Shown piece by piece: positions 7,034 through 13,457 of a stretch of DNA of 32,487 bases. The stretch is from JAUSNA01 sp964511965 (GTDB lineage: Bacteria; Patescibacteriota; Microgenomatia; Levybacterales; GWA1-39-11): positions 1-32,487 of the forward strand of contig CAZEGF010000031.1 in NCBI GenBank assembly GCA_964511965.1. The letters are read 5' to 3'. The position numbers were made by a program, and so were the translations under genes. Position 1 is the first letter of the stretch. Each line of letters begins with the position of its first letter. The notes below the pieces were generated by a model. It did no database searches. It had not been told where the DNA came from and saw only the letters and a program-made list of their open reading frames with translations.

Positions 7034-9592
7034 TTAGACTACAAAGTTAACGATTTTCCCAGGTACATATATTACTTTTTTGACGGTTTGTCCTTCTAGA
7101 TTTTTTGCAACTGATTCTTTAGCTTTTGCCTCAACTAATCCTTTATCTTCTAACTCCGAAGTATTAACTTCGATCTCTCCCCTTCTTTTTCCATTAATTT
7201 GAATTGGAATAACAACAGAAGAGCTAACCAAATGTTTTTCGTCAAATTCAGGCCACGCTTGTAAGTGTATTGAACTAAACCCTAAACCCTCTTCACTAAA
7301 CCCTAATTCTTGCCATAATTCTTCTGTCATATGAGGTGCAAATGGTGCTAATAGCTTCAAATATGTTTTTACTTCATCGCTACTTAACTCTTGATTCTTC
7401 ACTCTTACCTCCTGATTGAGGAAGTTGTACCACTCCATAAGCTTTGCAATTGCAGTATTGTAACCAAATTCTTTTATATCCTTGGTTACTCCTTGTATGG
7501 TTTTGTGCATCCACTGCAATCTAAGTGGGTGACTAGCGGACGGGGGAGGAGCGACGTCAGGATCCACTCTTTCAACCGTGAATAGCTTCCAAACCTTCCT
7601 CAAGAATCGATTCATCCCCTCAATTCCACTATCCCGAAAGTCTCCACCATCCGAGTAAGGACCTATGAACATGAGGTAGGTTCTCAATGTATCAGCACCA
7701 TATTTACCTATATATTCGTCCGGAACGACTACATTTCCCTTACTTTTGCTCATTTTCGCACCATCCTTAATAATGAGGCCATGAGCAAAGAAAGTAGAGA
7801 ATGGTTCTTCGAAGTTCAAATATCCCAAATCGGACAGTACCATCGTGACAAAACGTGAATACAAAAGGTGTAGCACACTATGCTCCGCTCCGCCAATATA
7901 CATATTTACTGGCAGCCACTTTCTAGTCCTTTCTATATCAAAAGGTGCTCTAGATATATCAGTTGAGGGGTATCTGAGAAAATACCAGCTACTGTCAAGG
8001 AAGGTATCTGATACATCTGTTTCTCGCTCTGCTTCCCCGCCGCAAGATGGACAGGTAGTCTTGTAAAATTCAGGGTGATTGGCAAGGGGCGCTTTACCAG
8101 TACCCATTGGCTTCCAGTCCTCTACATCGGGTAGTAAAACTGGTAGTTCAGCTTCAGGAACAGGGAACCAGCCCTCCATACCTTCTACCTCAGCTTTGCC
8201 ATTTTTTTGACAAGTTGAGCAGAAGATCATAGGTATTGGTGGACCCCAATACCTCTGACGCGAAATAAGCCAATCCCTGAGGTGAAAATTGGATTTTCTT
8301 ACTCCAATCTTTCTCTTCTCAAGATCTTCAAGAACCTTACTCATGTCTTCAGGCATATTGAGCCCATCCCACTCACCGGAATTGATAAGTCTACCAGGAC
8401 CAACATAGGCCTCCTCTATATTGTCATTCTGAGGCTCTGCCGAAGAATCTAGATCCTTCGTTTCATTCAGGATGACGGGAACTATCGACAAGTTATATTT
8501 CTTGGCAAATGCAAAATCACGTTCATCATGAGCTGGAACTGCCATAATTGCCCCCGTTCCATAGCCTGAAAGCACGTAATCAGCTATCCAAACAGGAATC
8601 TCTTCATTATTTACCGGATTTATTGCATAAAGACCTGAAAACACTCCAGTCTTTTCCTTCCCCTCACCAGTTCGTTCAATATCAGTCTTATCCTTTGTGG
8701 CTTCAATATATTCTTTTATTTCAGCCAATTTTAAATTTGAAATTTTAAATTTTAAATTGAGGAGAGAAGCGACGAGTGGATGTTCCGGGGCAATGACCAT
8801 AAATGTTGCTCCATAAAGAGTGTCAGGTCTTGTCGTAAATACCTTAATACTTACTTCTTGTCCCTTAATTCTAAATTCAACCTCTGCTCCTTCACTTTTC
8901 CCTATCCAATTAGTCTGCGCGATTTTGACCTTATTTGACCAGTCAAGTCCTTCAATATTTTGCAAAAGTCTATCGGCATATTTTGTAATACGGAAAAACC
9001 ACTGCTCCAGATTTTTTTTCTCTACTTTTGTGCCGCAACGCTCACAGCACCCATCTATCACTTGCTCATCAGATAAAACCGTAAGGTCTTTAGGACACCA
9101 GTTAACAAGCGCTGTATCTCTATATGCTAGTCCTTCCTTAAATAAAGTTACAAAAAGCCACTGAGTCCATTTGTAATAATTGGGATTGTAGGTTTCAACA
9201 GTTCTTTGCCAGTCAAATGAGTTACCGATGCTTCTCATTTGACGATAGAAATTCTTTTCAGCTAGCGTGGCCTGTTCTTTCGGATGTCTTCCCACTTTTA
9301 AGGCATAATTTTCGCTATGAATTCCAAATCCGTCGAGTCCAATTGGCTCCAAAACGTCATTACCCTGCATCCTATTGAACTTTGCGTATACATCAGCACC
9401 GGTAAAAGCATACATATTACCTACATGAAGACCTTCTGCTGATGGATAAGGGAACATCATGAGGTTAAAGTAAGGATCCTTTGCATTTTTAATATCCGGA
9501 CTAAAAACCTTGTCACTTTCCCACTTTTCTTGCCATTTAGCCTCAATATCTGCTGGTATATATTTATTTTCTCCTGTTTTCTGTTGCTTCAT
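7034..9592 (-). CDS. leuS: Leucyl-tRNA synthetase with several in-frame repeat insertions
   Basis: A class Ia aminoacyl-tRNA synthetase that charges tRNA-Leu in the cytosol. The HIGH-type signature reads HVGN (residues 56-59) after FPYPSAEGL, and the KMSKS loop is intact (613-617, followed by KGN). Cys-rich zinc-binding-like loops (CPKD...CCERCG and CSTC...CPSCGG), the CP1 editing domain (TTRPDTLYG ... GTGAIMAVPAHDERD) and a C-terminal anticodon-binding region are present. At 852 residues it is slightly long. Extra residues map to repeat sequences: VDPDVAPPPSASHPL (676-690), VILNETKDLDSSAEPQND (373-390), NLKFKISNLKL (about 279-289) and LGFSEEGLGF near the C-terminus. All keep the frame open. 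The start ATG at 9592 is preceded by TATATAT and no Shine-Dalgarno site. Confidence 0.96.
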   Translation of the reverse strand: MKQQKTGENKYIPADIEAKWQEKWESDKVFSPDIKNAKDPYFNLMMFPYPSAEGLHVGNMYAFTGADVYAKFNRMQGNDVLEPIGLDGFGIHSENYALKVGRHPKEQATLAEKNFYRQMRSIGNSFDWQRTVETYNPNYYKWTQWLFVTLFKEGLAYRDTALVNWCPKDLTVLSDEQVIDGCCERCGTKVEKKNLEQWFFRITKYADRLLQNIEGLDWSNKVKIAQTNWIGKSEGAEVEFRIKGQEVSIKVFTTRPDTLYGATFMVIAPEHPLVASLLNLKFKISNLKLAEIKEYIEATKDKTDIERTGEGKEKTGVFSGLYAINPVNNEEIPVWIADYVLSGYGTGAIMAVPAHDERDFAFAKKYNLSIVPVILNETKDLDSSAEPQNDNIEEAYVGPGRLINSGEWDGLNMPEDMSKVLEDLEKRKIGVRKSNFHLRDWLISRQRYWGPPIPMIFCSTCQKNGKAEVEGMEGWFPVPEAELPVLLPDVEDWKPMGTGKAPLANHPEFYKTTCPSCGGEAERETDVSDTFLDSSWYFLRYPSTDISRAPFDIERTRKWLPVNMYIGGAEHSVLHLLYSRFVTMVLSDLGYLNFEEPFSTFFAHGLIIKDGAKMSKSKGNVVVPDEYIGKYGADTLRTYLMFIGPYSDGGDFRDSGIEGMNRFLRKVWKLFTVERVDPDVAPPPSASHPLRLQWMHKTIQGVTKDIKEFGYNTAIAKLMEWYNFLNQEVRVKNQELSSDEVKTYLKLLAPFAPHMTEELWQELGFSEEGLGFSSIHLQAWPEFDEKHLVSSSVVIPIQINGKRRGEIEVNTSELEDKGLVEAKAKESVAKNLEGQTVKKVIYVPGKIVNFVV
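7275..7309 (-). repeat. 7-bp tandem repeat (GGTTTAG type) inside leuS
   Basis: Five units of seven bases on the plus strand: CTAAACC, CTAAACC, CTCTTCA, CTAAACC, CTAATTC. On the coding strand this is GGTTTAG repeated, encoding LGFSEEGLGFS. Related synthetases typically go almost directly from LWQ.LG to SIHLQ.WP, so the array looks like an added loop. Because seven is not a multiple of three, only certain copy numbers keep the frame. Confidence 0.6.
7386..7418 (-). repeat. Possible degenerate AATCARGAG direct repeat in leuS
   Basis: On the coding strand AATCAGGAG and AATCAAGAG are about 21 bases apart in an A/G-rich stretch. It encodes NQEVRVKNQELSS between two helices of the anticodon-binding region. 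It could be a decayed repeat insertion or ordinary charged coding sequence. Confidence 0.3.
7524..7568. repeat. 45-bp copy of the palindromic element, in frame inside leuS
   Basis: AGTGGGT (7524-7530) pairs with ATCCACT (7562-7568), with one G-T wobble. The interior GACTAGCGG ... GGGGGAGGAGCGACG(T)CAGG matches the two ends of the interior of the 124-bp copy at 6159-6282, as if the central part of that copy had been removed. The length is 15 codons. Read in the leuS frame it gives VDPDVAPPPSASHPL, a Pro-rich loop between the catalytic core and the anticodon-binding domain. Confidence 0.75.
8423..8476. repeat. 54-bp imperfect palindrome inserted in frame in leuS
   Basis: The terminal arms GTCATTCTGA (8423-8432) and TCAGGATGAC (8467-8476) are complementary except at one base. 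The middle is a second palindrome, CGAAGAATCT/AGATCCTTCG (8441-8460). The element is exactly 18 codons and encodes VILNETKDLDSSAEPQND (residues 373-390) at the end of the editing domain. From memory, repeats with a GTCATCCTGA start and an AAGGATCT core are dispersed in many bacterial genomes; this could not be verified here. It shares no sequence with the 7524 element. Confidence 0.75.
8726..8759. repeat. 34-bp AT-only imperfect palindrome in leuS
   Basis: CAATTTTAAATTT ... TTTAAATTG is a nearly symmetric run of AAATTT and AATTTTAAA words. It encodes NLKFKISNLKL within the CP1 editing domain, at a surface loop that varies in length in the family. Base composition and symmetry mark it as a repeat-type insertion, not typical synthetase sequence. 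Confidence 0.55.
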
Positions 9593-9656
9593 ATATATAT
9601 GCTCTATTCTATCAAATCCAAGCTAAGACTTCACTACATGTGAGGCGAATGAATCA

Positions 9657-9685
9657 TGAGGGTGGCTAGCGGGGAGGGACCCTCA
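9657..9685. repeat. 29-bp short copy of the palindromic element
   Basis: TGAGGGT (9657-9663) pairs perfectly with ACCCTCA (9679-9685) around GGCTAGCGGGGAGGG, the left core seen at 6168 and 7531. The arms differ from those of the other two copies yet remain complementary. It lies in the divergent spacer between leuS and the next plus-strand gene, upstream of that gene's promoter. Confidence 0.7.
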
Positions 9686-9718
9686 AGATGAGCGAAAAAT
9701 ACAGATTGCCAAGAATCT

Positions 9719-9747
9719 TTGACTCTTTTCTTTTTTTCAGATACTAT
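9719..9747 (+). promoter_or_regulatory. Predicted promoter giving a leaderless mRNA for the 9756 gene
   Basis: TTGACT (9719-9724), a 17-base pyrimidine-rich spacer and TACTAT (9742-9747) lie 8 bases before ATG 9756. The expected transcription start (about 9754-9756) falls on or just before the start codon, so there is no room for a Shine-Dalgarno site. Confidence 0.65.
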
Positions 9748-9755
9748 CAATATAT

Positions 9756-10376
9756 ATGAGATCAAAACAAATTCTTGAAGGGTCCTCAATCGTTTTGGCA
9801 GTATTTACGGTGTTTATTGTTATGTCCACAAGTCTTAGCACTTATTCTACTTATTTGCTAGCATTACTAATTATCTTCTCAGCGATATATATAAGTATAA
9901 AAAAAAGATCGAAATCAGCTTCAAATCTCTTCTCAGGAGGGCCGATTGAACTGTATGGTCTTATATCCATTATCACTCTTATGATAAGTTTGACAAGTGG
10001 TCTTAACTCCCCTCTTTTCTTCTTTTCCTACTTTATATTATTTTTATTAGCATTTATGTGTGAACCTATTACCATACTGATTTATCTTGTTTCTGCTATT
10101 CTTTTCTTTGTCCCGCAAGCTTCTTCAAATCCCAACACTGATACTTTAATAAAAATGGGTTCATTGATACTTATAGCTCCAATTGCTTATTTTATAGGAC
10201 AAGAATTTGAGCGTAGAAGGCTCCTTAATGAGAAGATTGACAGTAAGACAGATGAGATCATTCAAGAAGCCCAACTGCTAAAAGAGGATGGAACACCGAA
10301 AGGTCAGGACGAAACTGAGGCTATTGATGAGATTATAGAAGAAGCGAGTTCTCTAAAAAAAGATTCAGAGGAATAA
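9756..10376 (+). CDS. Six-helix membrane protein of unknown function
   Basis: Hydrophobic segments at residues about 10-26, 33-48, 66-80, 86-100, 104-120 and 132-147 predict six transmembrane helices, followed by a charged, Glu/Lys-rich cytoplasmic tail of about 58 residues (150-206, QEFERRRLLNEKI onward, probably helical). The plan resembles the membrane-embedded sensing half of a signalling protein, but no kinase, cyclase or other output domain follows, and I do not recognise a family. It is transcribed divergently from leuS from its own strong promoter. The spacer after it contains a long imperfect hairpin (10401-10495). Confidence 0.75.
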   Translation: MRSKQILEGSSIVLAVFTVFIVMSTSLSTYSTYLLALLIIFSAIYISIKKRSKSASNLFSGGPIELYGLISIITLMISLTSGLNSPLFFFSYFILFLLAFMCEPITILIYLVSAILFFVPQASSNPNTDTLIKMGSLILIAPIAYFIGQEFERRRLLNEKIDSKTDEIIQEAQLLKEDGTPKGQDETEAIDEIIEEASSLKKDSEE

Positions 10377-10400
10377 TAGCATTGATCAATTAAATATGTA

Positions 10401-10495
10401 AGCAATTCACCGTTTGCAAGTGATTTGAACGTCGATTGAGACATTTTGCAAAACCCTTATAAGAGACGTTCACATAGTGAAGACGGGTAATTGCT
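10401..10495. repeat. Long imperfect hairpin (about 33-base arms) with TGAACGTC core
   Basis: AGCAATT (10401-10407) pairs with AATTGCT (10489-10495), and TGAACGTC (10426-10433) pairs with GACGTTCA (10465-10472). Much of the sequence between these also pairs, with a few mismatches and a 2-base length difference, around a loop of about 31 bases. No T-run follows, so it does not look like an intrinsic terminator. A third TGAACGTC at 10517, followed by ACTTGC, can pair in an alternative way with GCAAGTGA at 10416-10423. Confidence 0.6.
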
Positions 10496-10516
10496 CGAAT
10501 TTAAAACTAAGCACAC

Positions 10517-10530
10517 TGAACGTCACTTGC
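10517..10530 (+). repeat. TGAACGTCACTTGC motif, copy 2
   Basis: It shares TGAACGTCACTT with 6292-6303. Its TCACTTGC part (10523-10530) is the perfect complement of GCAAGTGA at 10416-10423, enclosing a 115-base unit. It lies 11 bases before the secreted-protein start codon, so it could affect expression of that gene. Confidence 0.45.
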
Positions 10531-10541
10531 TACATGCGTGA

Positions 10542-11324
10542 ATGCGAACATATATGCAAAATATATATTTAAAATTTCTCTTTTCTCCGAAAGGTACTGC
10601 TCTATTTCTCACGCTCAACTTTGCTCTTTTTTGCATGTTTCTAGCTCAAAGTATCAATGCAGAGACAATGTCAAATTCTACCTACAAAATTCGTTTTGGG
10701 AACCTAAATTCTTTTGCCGGCAAGCCTTCAAATGCCCAATATAGTCTTGGTATAACCGGTGGACAAATTGCACCTGGCCTCTATACGGGTACAAATTATA
10801 AAGTTAGGGCCGGATTTCAATATATTAAGTCTATAATCCCTTTTTCTTTTTCCATAAGTAGCATCTTCATTGATTTTGGCCCAATTACACCCGGTACCCC
10901 TATTACACGCACCAATAATCTTACTATTTCAAATGGATCAGCTTATGGATACACCGTGCTTGCAAGCGAAAATCATGCTTTACGAGCAGATAGTACAGGT
11001 GTTAGTATACCTGATACTACATGTGATACCGGAACATGCACAGAATCAGTTGCTGCAGCCTGGTCCAGCCTTACAACATTTGGATTTGGGTACAGATGCG
11101 ATAATGTTACCGGTACTGATTGTCAATCAGGCTTTAGTACAGCCTCCAATTACCGGCAGTTTTCGGCAAGTGAATCAGGCGAATTAGCATTTCCTGTTAT
11201 GCGAGGAGTAAATGTTGGACGTAATATACAAACCCAAATAACTTATAAAGTAAATGTAAGCTCTACGCAACCCCCTGGTAACTATATGAATGTTATCAAT
11301 TTTGTTGCAGTACCCTCAATTTGA
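10542..11324 (+). CDS. Secreted surface protein, WxL-like
   Basis: A 260-residue protein with an N-terminal export signal: a basic start, a hydrophobic core at about 20-37 and a possible cleavage after QSINA (about 40). The mature part is beta-rich, with many Thr/Ser/Gly, four Cys (two in TTCDTGTC, then YRCD and TDCQ) and no anchor. The end, ITYKVNVSSTQPPGNYMNVI onward, resembles the closing strands of WxL surface domains. A DUF916-like protein gene follows, the usual partner of WxL proteins in Firmicutes, which supports the assignment. The WxL motif itself is not clear, so this is a similarity of plan. The start ATG 10542 is ambiguous; ATG 10554 is also possible. The stop is TGA. Confidence 0.7.
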   Translation: MRTYMQNIYLKFLFSPKGTALFLTLNFALFCMFLAQSINAETMSNSTYKIRFGNLNSFAGKPSNAQYSLGITGGQIAPGLYTGTNYKVRAGFQYIKSIIPFSFSISSIFIDFGPITPGTPITRTNNLTISNGSAYGYTVLASENHALRADSTGVSIPDTTCDTGTCTESVAAAWSSLTTFGFGYRCDNVTGTDCQSGFSTASNYRQFSASESGELAFPVMRGVNVGRNIQTQITYKVNVSSTQPPGNYMNVINFVAVPSI

Positions 11325-11731
11325 TCTCTTTTCACGGCAAGCTATTACAATTTATAGTCTACAAGTAAAATAAGTTATATTGTAGATTACACTTTTTCAA
11401 TACCGATAAACAATGAATTCCGGTATATCAGACTATTTTTCAGATTATCTTATATCCATAGTCCAAACCACCATTTTTTAGTGCTATCACTTGAGTAATT
11501 TATTTGCCAATTTGCAAGTAATTCTCATACATTTTACCCTGATATAGTTTTATATATACTATAGTTTTTGAGACAAAAATAAGTGTTAGCAACTGCATCA
11601 AAATTACCTCATTACCGCATATTCGAATTATACTAGAAACTTGAGGTAACTTAATATTACCGCATTGAATATATCTTTGTGAAATCAAGACTATTGTTTC
11701 CTTTTAATTGCAATTGCTTTAGTATATAAGT
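11325..11731. other. AT-rich intergenic region with repeated ATTACCGCAT words
   Basis: About 400 bases without a convincing gene. A 62-codon minus-strand frame at 11500-11688 lacks any protein-like features. The word ATTACCGCAT occurs twice in direct orientation (11611-11620 and 11656-11665). TTACCTC (11604-11610) and GAGGTAA (11643-11649) form an inverted repeat around the first of them. AATTGCAATT, a perfect palindrome, lies at about 11706-11715 just before the next gene and recalls the palindrome at the 1607 promoter. These could be regulatory sites of the 11732 gene. Confidence 0.4.
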
Positions 11732-12706
11732 ATGTACAAAAAACTATTTTTCTTTGTATTTTTTAGTCTTCTATTTCTTACTGTAGCAAAGAATAACATC
11801 TATGCCCAGGAACAATCCTTAAGTATTTATCCTCCCGTTATTGAAGTCCAAACGACTCCCCCATCTTCACCTACTGTGCCATTAATTATCCAAAGCAATA
11901 TAGAGGATGATGTTACGCTTAAAATTCAACTTGTTCCTTTCAAAACAAACAACATTACTGGTGAGATTAAACTTCTTCCAAATGAAATAACCAAAGGCTT
12001 TTACCCATATTACCGTGACAGAATCCAGTTCCTGCTTGATGGAAAAAAAACTGACACTATAACTTTAGCTCCTCTTGAAGCAAAGCAACTTGAACTCAAT
12101 ATTAATTTAGAAAAGGGAGATCCACCGGGTGACTTCTACTATTCGGTTGTTTTTATGAGCTCACTTGAAGGACCAAATGATACAAGTGTTTCCCAAATGC
12201 CGGTTGGAATTGCAACCAATCTTTTACTATCAGTAGGTCCTAAAGATCCCTCATCAGGTTCAATATCACAATTCAACACAGGTTCTTTTAAAGCTAGCGG
12301 ACCTGTCGATTTTACCCTGAAGATTCATAATTCAAGCAAGCATCTTATTAACCCAACGGGGTCGATTAGGATAAAAAATCTTTTTGGCCAAGAGGTAGGA
12401 ATTGTAAAGATTTTACCTCAATATATTCTTGCCGGTTCAGATAGATTTTTGCTTGACGATAAGCAAAGTTCACCTGAAGCAAGTCTTGCATACGCTCAGC
12501 TTAACTCTACTCCAAAGCTCATTTGGCCGGACAAGTTTTTGCTAGGATGGTATGAAGCAAAGGCAACGGTTTTATTAGAGGAAGACGGACAAAAACTAAC
12601 TCAAACTTTATATTTCTTTGCTTTCCCACTCTATCTTTTCTTTCCTCTCGTGGTGATTATCTTTGTAATCCTTAGTATATATCTCAAAGTGAAGAAGAAA
12701 ATATAA
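11732..12706 (+). CDS. DUF916-like membrane-anchored surface protein (WxL partner type)
   Basis: A 324-residue protein with a signal peptide (residues 1-26, ending NIYAQ), an extracellular part of two beta-sandwich-like regions, one membrane helix near the C-terminus (about 297-317) and a basic cytoplasmic end KVKKKI. The beginning (LSIYPPVIEV, then strands about response to other proteins, TITLAPLEAKQLELNINLEKGDPPGDFYYSVVF split over residues 106-150) matches the plan of DUF916/WxL-peptidoglycan-binding proteins. In Firmicutes those sit in operons with WxL surface proteins and help hold them at the wall. The WxL-like gene at 10542 is the neighbour, 400 bases upstream. Assignment is by pattern; a database search was not possible. 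Confidence 0.7.
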   Translation: MYKKLFFFVFFSLLFLTVAKNNIYAQEQSLSIYPPVIEVQTTPPSSPTVPLIIQSNIEDDVTLKIQLVPFKTNNITGEIKLLPNEITKGFYPYYRDRIQFLLDGKKTDTITLAPLEAKQLELNINLEKGDPPGDFYYSVVFMSSLEGPNDTSVSQMPVGIATNLLLSVGPKDPSSGSISQFNTGSFKASGPVDFTLKIHNSSKHLINPTGSIRIKNLFGQEVGIVKILPQYILAGSDRFLLDDKQSSPEASLAYAQLNSTPKLIWPDKFLLGWYEAKATVLLEEDGQKLTQTLYFFAFPLYLFFPLVVIIFVILSIYLKVKKKI

Positions 12707-12712
12707 TTCGTC

Positions 12713-12787
12713 ATTTCTTCACTTCAAGCTAGCGTTAGAAAACAATCCGGACTTATACGTAGTTAAAGAAACTTATAGTGAAGAAAT
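12713..12787. terminator. 11-bp perfect inverted repeat just after the DUF916-like gene
   Basis: ATTTCTTCACT (12713-12723) and AGTGAAGAAAT (12777-12787) enclose 53 bases and begin 7 bases after the stop codon. The loop is long and no T-run follows directly, so a terminator role is uncertain. It may instead be an mRNA 3' end structure or a small repeat. Confidence 0.3.
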
Positions 12788-13267
12788 AGATCCAAATTCC
12801 TCATTTAACCTTCAATTACCTAAATAATCCTTTTTATTTTATTATAATGTTATCCTTATAACATATTTTCAACAAAATAAATTTAGTTTGTTTTGTTAAT
12901 ATGGGATTATTTAAAATCAAAATCGTTATCACTAGTGCACTCTAATTGATTTTGATTATCCTGTAATTGCTAATACTCGATTCTAAAATCTATTTTTATA
13001 CATTTATTTATACATCCAAATAGTTTTTGCGTTTCACGAGAGACACCACTTAGAAAATAAGATAAACAAGGATTAAATCTTAATTTCAACACTGCTAAAA
13101 CTATCCTACAGTAATTTTTGAGGCTAAAATGACATTTTGATGCAGTTCCCACTTACTAATTTTGTGAAATTTCAAATTTCGTTTTTTGAATTAAAATGAC
13201 CTTCGCAAAATACATATATAAATAGCATCATAATATATCATATAACATCACAGCCTCAGAGTTACTA

Positions 13268-13306
13268 TTGACAGCTTGGTATAAGATTATTTAATCTGTT
13301 TATACC
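13268..13306 (+). promoter_or_regulatory. Predicted promoter of the giant gene with overlapping palindromic operator
   Basis: A consensus -35 TTGACA (13268-13273), a 16-base spacer and TTTAAT (13290-13295) predict transcription from about 13302, giving a leader of roughly 155 bases. A hairpin-forming palindrome covers the -10 box: GGTATAAGATTA (13278-13289) pairs with TAATC (13292-13296) and TTATACC (13300-13306), with a 3-base bulge. A regulator bound there would block polymerase. Confidence 0.6.
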
Positions 13307-13457
13307 TATGAAAAATATGGCGTGTAAACTATATAATCGGTATAATTTTGAGGCTATATTCTACTCTTGCGGTAATTCCATTTTAATCAAAATCGGGAAT
13401 AAAAAAACGAATGAAAATATTTCTTCTGACTTTTCACAATAAATACAAATTCTGCCA

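Larger units (their letters stand above)
12707..13457. other. 750-base AT-rich regulatory region before the giant gene
   Basis: No credible gene is seen; a 60-codon minus-strand frame at 12970-13152 looks like noise. The region holds a perfect 11-base inverted repeat ATTTCTTCACT/AGTGAAGAAAT (12713-12723 and 12777-12787) and a 10-base inverted repeat AATCAAAATC/GATTTTGATT (12915-12924 and 12948-12957). The word AATCAAAATCG recurs at 13385-13395. TTTTGAGGCTA occurs at about 13116 and 13347, and GCGGTAAT at 13369-13376 matches the ATTACCGC words at 11611 and 11656. The promoter at 13268 is listed separately. Its length and repeats suggest dense regulation of the 11.3-kb gene. Confidence 0.5.

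Noticed and set aside
8757..8790. Possible fourth copy of the palindromic element (GGAGAGAAGCGACGAG)
   Set aside because: It shares about ten bases with the AGGAGCGACG core, but lacks arms and the TAGCGG core, and the encoded HPLVASLL is normal LeuS sequence.
11500..11688. 62-codon minus-strand frame in the spacer before 11732
   Set aside because: No recognisable features, AT-rich random-like sequence, and it covers the repeated ATTACCGCAT words.
12287..12302. AAGCTAGCGGACCT as a copy of the GGCTAGCGG element
   Set aside because: Only the eight-base GCTAGCGG is shared, no complementary arms flank it, and it encodes ordinary sequence of the DUF916-like protein.
12970..13152. 60-codon minus-strand frame in the spacer before the giant gene
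   Set aside because: No signal, domain or promoter; its Cys and Lys/Phe content fits random AT-rich DNA.
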